From: CAVQRC01 sp963715045
GTDB taxonomy: Bacteria; Planctomycetota; Planctomycetia; Pirellulales; Lacipirellulaceae
Assembly (NCBI GenBank): GCA_963715045.1
Contig: CAVQRC010000039.1
Coordinates: forward strand, 248,001 to 312,000
Reading direction: 5' to 3'
Length of the DNA: 64,000 nucleotides
Of this stretch, positions 45,120 through 54,900 are shown piece by piece; within the stretch, counting starts at the first letter, position 1, and every line of letters starts with the position of its first letter. Made by a program: the position numbers and the translations under genes. A model generated the notes under the pieces. That model did not search any database. It saw only the letters and a program-made list of their open reading frames with translations, and was not told where the DNA came from.

Positions 45120-47922
45120 ATGAACCGACTGGCCCTTCATCTGGGATTGGTGCTTGCTTGCGCGACTGCCGCGTCGGCGGCCGACGACGTGCTGGTGGCC
45201 GATTTCGAACAGGAAACGTATGACGCCTGGCAGGTCGACAGGCGAAGCGTTCGGTCCGGGGCCTGCGAAGGGAACGCTCGCGGGCCAGATGAACGTGGGT
45301 GGTTATGAAGGAGAGCGGCTCGTCAACAGCTTCTACGAAGGAGACGCTACGACCGGTACGCTGACGTCGCCGCCGCTCAAGATCAATCGCAGCTATCTCA
45401 CGTTTCTCATTGGCGGTGGCGGGCACGAAGGCCAGACATGCCTGAATCTGCTTGCCGACGGAAGCGTGGTCCGCACGGCGACAGGACCGAATACAAGGCC
45501 CGGCGGAAGCGAAGCGCTCGAGCCGCAGTTCTGGGATGTTCGTGATCTCAAAGGCAAGCAGGTCACGATTCAGATCGTCGACCAGGCCACCGGTGGCTGG
45601 GGCCATATCAATGTCGATCAGATCGTGCTCACCGAACGACAGGCCGCCACTTCCCGAGTATCGCCGGCAGCAAAAGTCGTTCACGATCGAGAAACCCCTG
45701 CTCGTCATTCCGATCAAGAACGGGGCCAGGCAGACCGAGCTGACACTCGCGGTCGACGGCACGCCCGTAAGACGCTACAGCCTGGAACTCGCCACCGACC
45801 CGAAGGCGGTCGACTGGTACGCCTTTTTCACGATCAAAGAATACCTCGGAAGGCGGGCCACGGTGTCGGTCGAGCGCGGAACCGCAGAAGCCTTCGCGTT
45901 GTTGCAGCAGGCCAACGTCGTACCGGGCGCAGACAAGTGGTACTCGGAAGAACTCCGCCCGCAGTTTCACTTTTCTCAGAAAGTGGGCTGGAACAACGAT
46001 CCCAACGGAATGGTCTACCTCGACGGTGAGTGGCACCTGTTTTTCCAGCACAATCCGGTCGGTTGGAAATGGGGGAACATGACCTGGGGACATGCCGTCA
46101 GTGAGGATCTCGTTCACTGGAAGCAGCTTCCCAACGCACTGTTTCCCGGGACGATGGCGACAGGGGCGTGCTTTTCGGGCGGTGCCACGATTGACAAGGG
46201 CAACACGGCCGGCTGGAAAACGGGGGACAACGACGTGCTCGTAGCATTTCTCACCGATACGGGTGCGGGCGAGTCCGTGGCCTACAGCAATGATCGCGGA
46301 CGAAGTTTCACCTGGTATGCCGACAATCCGGTCGTCAAGCATCGCGGCCGTGACCCGAAGGTCATCTGGTATGCCTACGGTCCGCAGGATTCGCCGCTCA
46401 GTGAGCAGGCCCGAAAACTCGGTGGCCACTGGGTGATGGCCGTTTACGATGAGCACCCCGAGTACGGGCGAAACGTCGCCATATACACTTCGACCGACCT
46501 CAAGCACTGGCAAGAGCAGAGCCATCTGCCCGGCTTTTACGAGTGCCCTGAGCTGTTCGAGCTGACGGTCGACGGCTACGACGGCGAGGCGTCGGTGGGT
46601 CTTGTTCGCAGCGGACGCCCGTTACGTACTCGGCGAGTTCGATGGTAAGAAATTCATGCCGGCTCACGATGGCAAGCACCAGGTTCACTACGGCGAGTAC
46701 TATGCCTCGCAGACGTTTGACAATGCACCCGACAATCGCCGAATCCAAATCGGCTGGGTTCGACTGGCCATGCCGGGAATGCCGTTCAATCAGACGTTCA
46801 GCTTTCCCCACGAGCTGACGCTGCGGGAAACGGCCGACGGAATCCGGATGTTCGCCAGGCCAGTGAAAGAGATTGAACTCCTGCATCAGCAGCGTCACGT
46901 GGCAGAACCGCAGGAGTTAACGGACGACGCCCCGGCCCGGCTGGCGGTGTCCGGGCAGTTGTTCGACATCCGGGCGACGTTCGAACCGGTCGACGCGCGT
47001 CGCGTCGGCATCGACGTCGGTGGCAACGTCGTGGCATACGACGTTGCCGCAGCAATCCCTCAACGGAGCGGCCCTGAAGCTTGCGGACGGACGCGTCTCG
47101 ATGCAGGTCCTCGTGGACCGGCCGATGATCGAAATCTGCGGCAACGACGGGGCCGTGTGCATCACATCCGGTCGCGAACACCGCGGCGACGTTCAGCAAA
47201 TCAAGGCCTTCGCCGAGGGCGGCACGGCGCGACTGGTCCGGCTCGAGGTCTTCGAGCTGCAGTCGATCTGGGAGACGGACAAGTCGGCCCGCTTCGACCC
47301 GGTCCAACGCCAGATCGAAGGGTGGACGGTTCACATCGACCCGGCGCTGCTCGACGGTGTGCATCAGGAGGAAGGAACGCGGGCCGTCGCGATGTTGGCC
47401 AATCACCTCCAGCGGATCCGGATTCTCGTGCCGACGGCGGCACTGGAGAAGCTGCAAGACGTGGAAATCTGGATCGAACACGACCATCCGCGGCTCAAGG
47501 GCATGCAGTATCATCCCACCCGCGAGTGGCTCAACGAGCATGGCCACGATCCCCGACTTACTCGCAAGGTCCATATTCCTCAGGCGTCGCAGCTGCTTTC
47601 ACGGGAGCAGATGCTGAAGCATCCGGCCGTCGTGCTGCATGAACTGGCCCACGGGTACCATCATCAGGTCCTCGGGTTTGACGACCCGGAGGTCATTCGC
47701 GTGTTCAAACAAGCGGTCGAGAGTGGAAACTACGAAGACGTGCTGCTGTACACGTCGCAGTCCGTGCGGCATTACGGCCTGACCGATCACAAGGAATACT
47801 TCGCCGAGGGAACCGAGGCCTTTTTCTATCGCAACGACTTCTATCCTTTTGTGCGGGCCGAACTCAAGCAGCACGATCCGGCCCTGCACGACTTGCTGCA
47901 GAAGATCTGGATCGGAGAATAG
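45120..47922 (+). pseudogene. Secreted GH32 fructan hydrolase fused to an HExxH metallopeptidase domain, frameshifted
   Basis: One gene spread over several frames. Signal peptide (LALHLGLVLACATAASA); an N-terminal beta-sandwich (LVADFEQETYDAW to GHINVDQIVL); a GH32 propeller with nucleophile motif GWNNDPNGMVYL, GRDPKVIWY and acid/base FYECPELFEL; the GH32 C-terminal sandwich to RLEVFELQSIW. The same frame then continues without stop into about 210 residues with zinc motif HELAHGYHH and downstream EYFAEGTEAFF, resembling lethal-factor-like (ATLF) peptidases. Breaks lie near 45236, 45650, 46605 and 47048. Only indels are needed, no nonsense changes, so assembly errors are likely. Expected role: hydrolysis of levan/inulin-type sugars outside the cytoplasm; the peptidase role is unknown. 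Confidence 0.82.
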
Positions 47923-48045
47923 CCAATTTCTTCTCGACGGTTGGGAATCTCGCACCGAGCCGCGGAGTTCGCCGAGAAAGCATCAGCCCCTCCCCGAGTT
48001 TCGACGGTTGATTCAATTCCGTCCGCGGCCGGGCTCGTCCGTGCG

Positions 48046-48191
48046 GTGGGTCACTCTCGCCGAGAGTGACAGGCACCACCAACGGCCGCCGCCATCCAAA
48101 CTCGTTCCCACTTCAACCGCCACCCTGCTACCAGCGTGAATGGGCCGGCGGTAGCTTTCTCGGAGTCGGTACCACTCGGCGAGTGGCATCC
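48046..48191. repeat. Single R1 element with both palindromes
   Basis: Starts GGTGGGTCACTCTCGCCGAG and ends ACCACTCGGCGAGTGGCATC, about 145 bp, one unit long. The interior is related to, but clearly different from, the 44-kb array. The truncated coding fragment begins right after it. Confidence 0.85.
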
Positions 48192-48192
48192 G

Positions 48193-48688
48193 ACGAACCA
48201 GATCCGAGTTTGCCGTTCATCAACGACGAGGGGGTCCGCATGAAGAGAGAGTTGGTCCGATTCAATCATTTGCGGAACTGTCTCCTTTGTCACGCACCGT
48301 CCCATTCTCAGACTGATTTGGTACGAGGACTCATACCGACTCCTGGAGTGCCGATTCCCGTCGAGTATTACCATCGCTCTCATGGCGACTTCGTTCGGGC
48401 GGATGTAGTCTATCTGAAGCAAGACTTTTCCGTGATGCATCACGTAGAGGACGCTCATCCGTGGCCGGCGATGCAACGGTTCGACTATGTAGTTCGCGTG
48501 CGAGAAGTTGCGCTGAAGAGCAACAAGAGACGGGCGTCAACCCTCATACAGACACTGACAGCGCGCCAGCATCTTTTCCGCAACGTCAGGCAATCCTGTT
48601 GGCGCTTCGTGGGCTGACTGATTATGACGCCGGTGCGTCGAGCGAAGACTGGCGAAACCACTTAGCCCGACGGAATCTGCCCGACTGA
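48193..48688 (+). pseudogene. C-terminal fragment of a planctomycete c-type-haem protein
   Basis: Coding text begins at once after the R1 element with LPFINDEGVRMKRELVRFNH and the haem motif CLLCHAPS, then VEYYHRSHGDFVRADVVYLK, QDFSVMHHVED and FDYVVRVREV. Near 48540 the frame changes and the end reads FPQRQAILLALRGLTDYDAG and WRNHLAR. I recall this block as the C-terminal part of large secreted planctomycete proteins with HEAT-like repeats. The N-terminal bulk is missing, so it is non-functional. Confidence 0.7.
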
Positions 48689-48909
48689 TACGATGTGCCT
48701 TGCCGGCTATACGCAGCCGCCCCCTTCGGGCCGGTGATCGCGCCGAGGCCAGCTAGCCAGGCCGCGCAGGCGAACAGACATCAGCAAAGCCAGCATCCCC
48801 GTTGATTCCTCTGAACGGACATCAGTGCCCCCGCACGAAGCACAACCTGGTGCCTCTGGCAAAATAGGAGCGGGTAGGAAGCAGGTACAGTGGTCCTGGA
48901 GTTCTGCCC

Positions 48910-49938
48910 ATGCATCTCAGGTCTGCTTTACAGAGTTTCCTCCGAGCCAAGAACCCGGCGGCCGGGACACGCAAACAATACTGCGCCACTTTGAAGAAGT
49001 GGCATGAGTGGGGCGGTGGCGTCCCAATCCAACAGCTCACCCGACGCGAGATCCGAGGCTTTCTCGACTGGGTTCACGAGCGCGCCGTCCAGAATGGTGG
49101 CACAAATCCAGGACGAACCGCAAACAAAGCACGCGAAAACCTTCGGGCTGTCATGTCATGGGCGTGGGAGCGTGACATCGTTGACGTGCTGCCTCGCTTT
49201 CCGCGACCACGACCGCAGCGAGCTGTCGCAGGACGCGACTACCTGACGAAGGCGGAAATCAATGCCCTTTACTTCGCCACGCACAAAATGAGGCGACCCA
49301 ACGGTTGGGCGCACGAGATACCGATCGGGAGGTACTGGCGGAGTGCACTCGTCGTTTTCTTCAACTACGGACTCGACACTGGGACAGTCTGGCGTTCCAC
49401 TCCAACCCATGAGCCAATCCGCTGGCGGCATGTGACTTGGGCGGAGGAATCGCCCGATCGGCAGATCAAGCAACGTTCTCGCTGGGGGTGGCTCTTCTAC
49501 CGACGCGTCAAGACTGGGAAGACCTTTCATCGTCCCATGAATCGAGCCGTCCATGCCCACATCCGGAGCCTCAGACCAGACACGCCAGAGCCTAACGCTC
49601 CCGTCTTCCTGGGTGGGGGAGCACGCCCCAATGCGAGGTTTCGCAAGCTGTGCGAGCTTGCAGGCATCAATCCGAAACTGAATGTCGAGACCGGGGAAGA
49701 ACACCCCTGGCTCCTCAAGGATCTACGCAAAACCTGCGCGACGTACTACGACGAGCACGTCCCCGAATCGTCAATCGAGATCCTCGGTCATTCGATTGCA
49801 GGGGTCACGTATCGCCACTACGCACATCGTGCTCCGCTGGCATACAGGGCCATCATGACGCTGCAGCAGCCATCCGCGTTTGCCGCCATGATCCACGGCT
49901 TCGACGACAAGTGTCCGTGCTGCCGTAGGTCTTTCTAG
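48910..49938 (+). CDS. Tyrosine-recombinase-like integrase
   Basis: A 342-residue protein with an N-terminal SAM-like core-binding domain (ALQSFLRAKNPAAGTRKQY, LTRREIRGFLDWV) and a catalytic domain. Box II is LLKDLRKTCATYYDEH, followed by ILGHSIAGVTYRHYAH containing the His, and the candidate nucleophile Tyr. The first catalytic Arg is not evident: the equivalent region reads FNYGLDTGTVWRS where G-x-R is usual. It may be a planctomycete-specific variant family or an impaired enzyme. The C-terminal CPCCRRSF is unusual. No attachment sites or cargo borders identified. Confidence 0.82.
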   Translation: MHLRSALQSFLRAKNPAAGTRKQYCATLKKWHEWGGGVPIQQLTRREIRGFLDWVHERAVQNGGTNPGRTANKARENLRAVMSWAWERDIVDVLPRFPRPRPQRAVAGRDYLTKAEINALYFATHKMRRPNGWAHEIPIGRYWRSALVVFFNYGLDTGTVWRSTPTHEPIRWRHVTWAEESPDRQIKQRSRWGWLFYRRVKTGKTFHRPMNRAVHAHIRSLRPDTPEPNAPVFLGGGARPNARFRKLCELAGINPKLNVETGEEHPWLLKDLRKTCATYYDEHVPESSIEILGHSIAGVTYRHYAHRAPLAYRAIMTLQQPSAFAAMIHGFDDKCPCCRRSF

Positions 49939-50029
49939 CCCCGTGGCCACGGCTTCACGCTACAATCAGTCGTCCGGAGGACGAAAACGCTGCCGAGGTC
50001 GATTTCGCCGCCGCATGATACGTGCGGTC

Positions 50030-50317
50030 TCAATTCTCCTGCGCAACGGGCACGTCAGCCGAAATGCCGTGGTTCCGGTGAGGTACAGAAAGCCGCAAGC
50101 ACTCTTCTCCGGAGTGGCGAGCATTCGCGTCGGCCACGACCATTCGTTCCGTGTCGTACCCGAGCTCTTTCAAGGTCAAGTTAGGATCTATGAATAGCCA
50201 AAACGCCATGTGATGTGTGTTGTTGATGAGGTAGTTGTATGGTACATCTCGCACCGCCGTTATGATTCCCTCACCCGAACTGAACACTATCGATCTCCGT
50301 CCGCCAAACACCCTCAT
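50030..50317 (-). CDS. Hypothetical protein, 95 residues
   Basis: Not recognised. The frame starts with an ATGA overlap to the restriction-enzyme remnant upstream and reads SIVFSSGEGIITAVRDVPYN, then MAFWLFIDPNLTLKELGYDT. Composition is less GC-rich than the window average. It may be a remnant of the same cassette or a random frame. Confidence 0.35.
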   Translation of the reverse strand: MRVFGGRRSIVFSSGEGIITAVRDVPYNYLINNTHHMAFWLFIDPNLTLKELGYDTERMVVADANARHSGEECLRLSVPHRNHGISADVPVAQEN

Positions 50318-50562
50318 TGTCGTTTGTCGTTGGACTGACTCTTTGCCGTCGTTCCACCTTCGGCCAGTTCTTCATCCCACGCTTTGGCTTTGACGACGCC
50401 GAGCTTGGTATTGCGATAGGTCAGCAGGTAATCGGCGGTGAACGGTCTGCCGCGACGGCCGACAAAGGTTTGCGATAAAATAAGGAAGTCGTTTCTGCAT
50501 AACGGGTTGCGACGCATGCCCCCGCACCACACAGTTTGCGCTAAAAGGAAAACTAAGCCCAA
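50314..50562 (-). pseudogene. hsdR: Fragment of a type I restriction enzyme R subunit (HsdR nuclease region)
   Basis: Residues GRRGRPFTADYLLTYRNTKL and AKAWDEELAEG match the N-terminal PD-(D/E)xK nuclease part of HsdR. The usual V-V-E-A-K reads V-V-K-A-K here, so the catalytic Glu is replaced by Lys. It covers about 60 of roughly 1,000 residues, and no HsdM, HsdS or helicase sequence is nearby. A clear relic of a restriction system next to the integrase. Confidence 0.65.
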
Positions 50563-50937
50563 AAAGGCTAGATTGCCACGCCCCGCAAGATGGACTTCAC
50601 CGGACAGGTACAGTAATCTCCGTGCGGCCAGCCTATGCTAACCGCAGCCACTTTCGAACGCTGCTGCGTCTCACATTATTTGTCCGAGAGAGCCTCACTT
50701 TGAGTGACCCATTTATGTCCGGAGCTGAGCAGGTGGGAGCGGCTTTATGTTCGCTGCCTTTTGACTCCGGCAGAGTGGCGGTTGACGAAGTACGATCGCC
50801 AATTGAGGGGACGAACTAGAAACAGCAGCGGCTGTTCGACCAGCTGCAGGATCTACGAATTGAATCATGAAGCGACCACGACCAAGCAGAAGGTCTCTGC
50901 TGGTCAATCAGACTCGCAGACCAGTGGAGTGGTATCG
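50563..50937. other. Intergenic stretch before the leucine-rich-repeat gene
   Basis: No gene recognised. The frame of the LRR gene stays open upstream but the residues are not protein-like. The ribosome site GTGGAGTGGTATCG lies at the end. Confidence 0.4.
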
Positions 50938-52437
50938 ATGTCACGACTTCATTTACGCGAAAATAGCCTGACGACTGCTGCGATTCTCTTCGCCGCCGGA
51001 ATCACGGTGCCAATCCTCTTGACCGCAAGATTAGGCATTGCAGCGGACCCTTCTCAAACTGAGAGTAACATTGCGAAACGGGGCCAGGAAGACGTCGTGC
51101 GGACGATTCGCAAGCTTGGCGGCAGAGTGCAACGGGACGCAGAAGGCGAAGTAATCTCCGTACATTTTCAGGGCAACGCACTCGATTGTGATTTGCAGCG
51201 TCTTAACGCTTTCGGAGGCCTGAGGGCGCTTAACCTGGCTTCAACCTTGATTGGAGACGAGGGTTTGGCTCACCTCGCAGATATCGATACGCTGGAAGAT
51301 TTGAATCTCTCAGACTGTCCGAGAGTGACCGATGTCGGGTTACGGCATGTAAGCAAGCTGCGAAACCTGACGAGTCTGACCGTTTCGAAGGCCAGCATTA
51401 CAGACAAGGGGCTAGAGGAACTGGTTGTCCTTAAGAACCTTCGGCGACTAGATTTGACGGGCCTGCCAATTACCGATTTTGGGGCGCTACACCTGGTCGA
51501 ACTGAAGAATCTACGGTTGCTATTCTTCTGTCGATTGGGTGACGGTGCGACACAGCCATCTCTGGTTTCGCATGATGTCGCGGAGATTCTTCGCGAGGCC
51601 TTGCCCAATTGCGAGATCATCCACGAAACAGGAGACCCGATAGCAGCTCGCCTCAAAGTCCAAATTGATGCAGCTGAAGCCAGAGCAAGACGTGAACAGG
51701 TCCGCCGAAGAATTGAGAGAGGTTTCACGGTGACGAATATCGAAGAGGCGATCGCCGCTCTCAAGGCGTTACCGGCCGCAATTGGCAAGGACGGTGAGGA
51801 AAGACCCAGAGGTGTGGTCCAACCAGGAAGCGTCAACGGTAACGAGCGAATCTCAATCGTGGATCTCGGCGAATACCAGGCCGGTGATCGAATCGTGTTT
51901 GTCGACCTCGATGGCTATCAGCTTAATGATGATTTCGTCGCACACCTCAGCTTCCTTAAGGATCTCAGAGTCCTGGATCTGTCGAGGAATCCAATTTCAG
52001 ATCGCGGGATTGAGCATCTCGCGGGCCTGAGCCATCTAAATGTCCTCAAGATTGATTCCACGTACGTCACCGACCAGGGACTCTCGAATTTGTCACAGCT
52101 GAGGGACCTACAGAAATTAGGGCTCGGTGGACTCCCAATAACGGATTCGGGTCTTCAGCACTTGACGAATCTTAGATCTCTCTCCGAGCTCTTCCTTGCT
52201 GATACCCGTATCACTGATCGAGGTCTGCAGCACTTGAGTAGCCTCAACAATCTTAAGCGGTTATATCTCATGCGAACTGAAGTGTCCGACGAAGGACTTC
52301 GCTACCTCGAAGGACTTAAGAAACTGGAACGACTCGACGTCAGCGGAAGTCGCGTTTCCGAAAAGGGCATTGAGGCACTGGCGGAATCGTTGCCGCATTG
52401 CGAGGTCGAGCTCTGGCGAAACGCAAGGCGTCCATGA
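50938..52437 (+). CDS. Exported leucine-rich-repeat protein
   Basis: A 499-residue protein with an N-terminal signal or anchor (TAAILFAAGITVPILLTARLGIAA). Two blocks of cysteine-containing-type LRRs of about 24 residues, pattern LxxLxxLxLxxxxITDxGLxHL, flank a central charged region (AARLKVQIDAAEARARREQV) of about 120 residues. Around six repeats lie before it and seven after. These LRRs form solenoids for protein binding and are abundant in planctomycetes. Sequence here looks less GC-rich than the flanks. GTGGAG upstream supports the ATG. Confidence 0.85.
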   Translation: MSRLHLRENSLTTAAILFAAGITVPILLTARLGIAADPSQTESNIAKRGQEDVVRTIRKLGGRVQRDAEGEVISVHFQGNALDCDLQRLNAFGGLRALNLASTLIGDEGLAHLADIDTLEDLNLSDCPRVTDVGLRHVSKLRNLTSLTVSKASITDKGLEELVVLKNLRRLDLTGLPITDFGALHLVELKNLRLLFFCRLGDGATQPSLVSHDVAEILREALPNCEIIHETGDPIAARLKVQIDAAEARARREQVRRRIERGFTVTNIEEAIAALKALPAAIGKDGEERPRGVVQPGSVNGNERISIVDLGEYQAGDRIVFVDLDGYQLNDDFVAHLSFLKDLRVLDLSRNPISDRGIEHLAGLSHLNVLKIDSTYVTDQGLSNLSQLRDLQKLGLGGLPITDSGLQHLTNLRSLSELFLADTRITDRGLQHLSSLNNLKRLYLMRTEVSDEGLRYLEGLKKLERLDVSGSRVSEKGIEALAESLPHCEVELWRNARRP

Positions 52438-52439
52438 GC

Positions 52440-52700
52440 TCAGTGATGGCGTTCGCCGCATCGACCATCGCCTCTGATTGTCGCGTACTTACCGATCCGA
52501 TAGACGTACGGCACGGAGCCTGCCGGATTCGGAACTCCGGTCGTGTCCGCCGGATTGCCAGGCTCTCCGACCGTTACGAATTCGATCTCGAACATATGCT
52601 CGCCGGTGCCAAAGGTATCGGCGAGGCAAGGCGGAGCGACGTAGAGCACGAGCAACGACGAGGCAAACAGAACCTGGGATCGGCGGCTGGTCCCTGTCAT
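52440..52700 (-). pseudogene. N-terminal fragment of a secreted formylglycine-generating-enzyme-like protein
   Basis: An 86-residue frame: signal peptide (LFASSLLVLYVAPPCLA) and the start of a mature domain, FEIEFVTVGEPGNPADTTG and GSVPYVYRIGKY, which I recall as the opening of planctomycete FGE-sulfatase-domain (SUMF1-like) proteins that carry PEP-CTERM tails. It breaks off after this and ends at the LRR gene's stop. Truncated and probably non-functional. Confidence 0.65.
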
Positions 52701-52775
52701 CGTTGTCTCCCTGATGGTTCGCCGAGCCCCTGCGTCGGCACCTTGCCATTCTGACCGATTGCCGGAGAGAACGCA

Positions 52776-53192
52776 CTAATCGTGCCGGGCGAAAGAGCCG
52801 TCTGCGGCGCGGAAACGCCGCTCCGAAAGCGCGCGGCGGCGTTCACGACCCCCGGTACAAACCGCAATTGGCCTGAGAACACGCGGAACTGTCACTGACG
52901 GTTGGTTGATGGCGATTTCGCCACGACCTCGCGGCAACGTGGGATCGAGTCGGGCTCTGTAGGCCGACCATTTCGGACGATTTGCTGGCGGAGCAGCGTC
53001 GCCTCCTGCGTTAGTACCTGCCCCAGCAACAAACTCCAACTGCCAGATCAAGAACTGTTTGCCATCGACGTCCCCGTCCCGGTCAGCATTGCCCTCGTTG
53101 AGCCCGTCCACTTCGCTGTCCTTGTCGAAGTCAGCCCGGAGTGCCTGTACCTCGAAGTGCCGTGCCAGAACCGGCCGGACCGTCGCGTTCAC
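52776..53192 (-). pseudogene. Dockerin-like C-terminal remnant of a secreted planctomycete protein
   Basis: The useful part is a calcium-loop pair, DFDKDSEVDGLNEGNADRDG and DVDGKQFLIWQLEFVAG, the dockerin-like block that ends many planctomycete secreted proteins ('DGADFLIWQRQFG' type). The remainder is low-complexity and Arg-rich, suggesting a shifted frame. No intact gene can be built. The apparent GTG start overlaps the CNNM stop by chance. Confidence 0.55.
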
Positions 53193-54541
53193 TGCGGCGA
53201 CGCCTGCTGTTCGTTTGGCGGCGGCTTCGGATTCGGAGCTGCACCTGGTGGCGTGACGCGAATCCGTTTCGCCCGCGCGCCGTCGACTTCAATCACTTCG
53301 GCCTGGGTGCCATCGAACTCCACCCGGTCGCCGACCTTCAGTACGCGGCCCACCCGCTCGAGCATGATGCCGGCCAGTGTGTCGACGTCCACGGCATCCA
53401 GGTCCAGCCCGAATTTCGCGTTGATGACGTCGAGCGATGTGCTGCCTTGGACGATGAACCGTCCCTCGCCGTCGGGCGCAATGTCGGGTGACTCGGCATC
53501 GAATTCATCTTCGACCGGTCCGATGATCTGCTCCAGCACGTTCTCCAGCGTGACCACCCCGACGACCGTTCCGTGTTCGTCCACGACGATCGCCATCAGT
53601 TGGTGCGTCTTCTGAAAATGCCGCAGCAACTGACTGATCGGCATGGTTTCAGGCACATGGTGAGGGGCCCGGGCCAGTTCGCGGAGGTCGATCTTGGCGT
53701 TGGCATCGATCCCGATGAGGTCCTTGATGTGAATGATGCCGACGACATGTTCGAGTGAATCTTCGCACAACGGGTACCGGGTGTGCTGTGACGCCTGGAC
53801 AATTTTCAAGCACTCTGAGAGCGGCTCGTCGACTTCAAAGAAGATGGCGTCGCTGCGAGGGACCATCACGCGGCGGCAGATGATGTCATCGAACTCGAAA
53901 ACGGCGTGCAACAGCCGGTGATCGCTCTTGGTCAACTCGCCCGACGCGGCCGCTTCGTAGATCAGGGTCCGAATCTCGGCTTCGGTGTGTGGTGATTCGT
54001 GATCCGAGGCGCCCTCGATGCCAACCAGGTGCAGCAGCTTCGAAGTGACGAAGCTGAGGGCCATCAAGAACGGATAAAAGGCGATATAGCAGATTTTCAG
54101 CGGCAACGCGCACCACAGCACGATCAACTCGGGTCGGCGGATGGCGTAGATTTTGGGTGCCTGTTCGCCAATCACGAGATGCAACGTGGTGATGATCGTG
54201 AAGGCGACGATGAAGCCGGTCGTGTGCAGGGCCGTTGTCGAGGTGACACCGATCGCATGAAACACGGGTTCGAGCAGTCTGGCAAAGGCCGGTTCGCCGA
54301 CCCAACCCAGGGCCAGCGAGGCCATCGTGATCCCGAGCTGACATGCCGACAGCGAGGCGTCCATCCGGTCACCCAGCCACCGCGCCGTCTTGGCGAAGGG
54401 ACGTCCCTGCTTAACCAGTTCGTCCAACTGGCTGCCGCGAACTTTGACCAGGGCAAACTCGGCCGCCACGAAGAATCCGTTCATGATCACCATCACGACG
54501 GCCACGACCAGGTAGCTGAGATTGGATTGCCACTCACCCAT
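53189..54541 (-). CDS. CNNM/CorC (HlyC-type) transporter-associated membrane protein
   Basis: A 450-residue membrane protein: DUF21/CNNM domain with about four membrane helices (LVVAVVMVIMNGFFVAAEFAL, VAFTIITTLHLVIGEQAPKIYA), a CBS pair (MVPRSDAIFFEVDEPLSECL and VVDEHGTVVGVVTLENVLEQI) and a CorC/HlyC C-terminal domain (LDVINAKFGLDLD to VIEVDGARAKRIRV). Members are linked to Mg2+/Co2+ export or cation balance. It is divergent from corA. The tail PNPKPPPNEQQASPQ is proline-rich. ATG before GEWQSNLSYL chosen; ribosome site weak. Confidence 0.93.
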   Translation of the reverse strand: MGEWQSNLSYLVVAVVMVIMNGFFVAAEFALVKVRGSQLDELVKQGRPFAKTARWLGDRMDASLSACQLGITMASLALGWVGEPAFARLLEPVFHAIGVTSTTALHTTGFIVAFTIITTLHLVIGEQAPKIYAIRRPELIVLWCALPLKICYIAFYPFLMALSFVTSKLLHLVGIEGASDHESPHTEAEIRTLIYEAAASGELTKSDHRLLHAVFEFDDIICRRVMVPRSDAIFFEVDEPLSECLKIVQASQHTRYPLCEDSLEHVVGIIHIKDLIGIDANAKIDLRELARAPHHVPETMPISQLLRHFQKTHQLMAIVVDEHGTVVGVVTLENVLEQIIGPVEDEFDAESPDIAPDGEGRFIVQGSTSLDVINAKFGLDLDAVDVDTLAGIMLERVGRVLKVGDRVEFDGTQAEVIEVDGARAKRIRVTPPGAAPNPKPPPNEQQASPQ

Positions 54542-54900
54542 ATTTCGATTTCTACCAACTTTCGACGCTGACCGTGCCGGACCGCGAGGCCGCATTTGAA
54601 GGCGGATGGGCCCACTCAGGCGAACCGTACCGTCGAGAACCGCAAGGTCCAGATTTTATCGGTCGGGCTCCCCCTTTGACAGCCGACTTCGTCTCGCCCG
54701 AGCGGTTGTCGGCCCTGTCCCGCGCGACCTTCAAGCGGTTCGTCTTCACGGACGTCCGGATAAGTGTACGCTGTAGACGCACGGAATGGCTTCTTGCGAA
54801 GGTGGCGTCCGGCGGCGGAGACTGGGCATGGGCAGCACGGCGATCACACCGCGTGGCGGGCGAATCGAGCTGGAGTATCAGGAATCGGAGTAAGCAGGTC
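54542..54900. promoter_or_regulatory. Divergent region between the CNNM gene and corA
   Basis: About 360 bp between start codons of two divalent-cation transport genes. A shared regulatory region, for example a magnesium-responsive leader, would be expected here, but I could not recognise an M-box or other riboswitch. Confidence 0.4.

Noticed and set aside
54542..54900. Magnesium riboswitch before corA
   Set aside because: I could not find the conserved M-box or mgtA-leader features; position alone is not enough.
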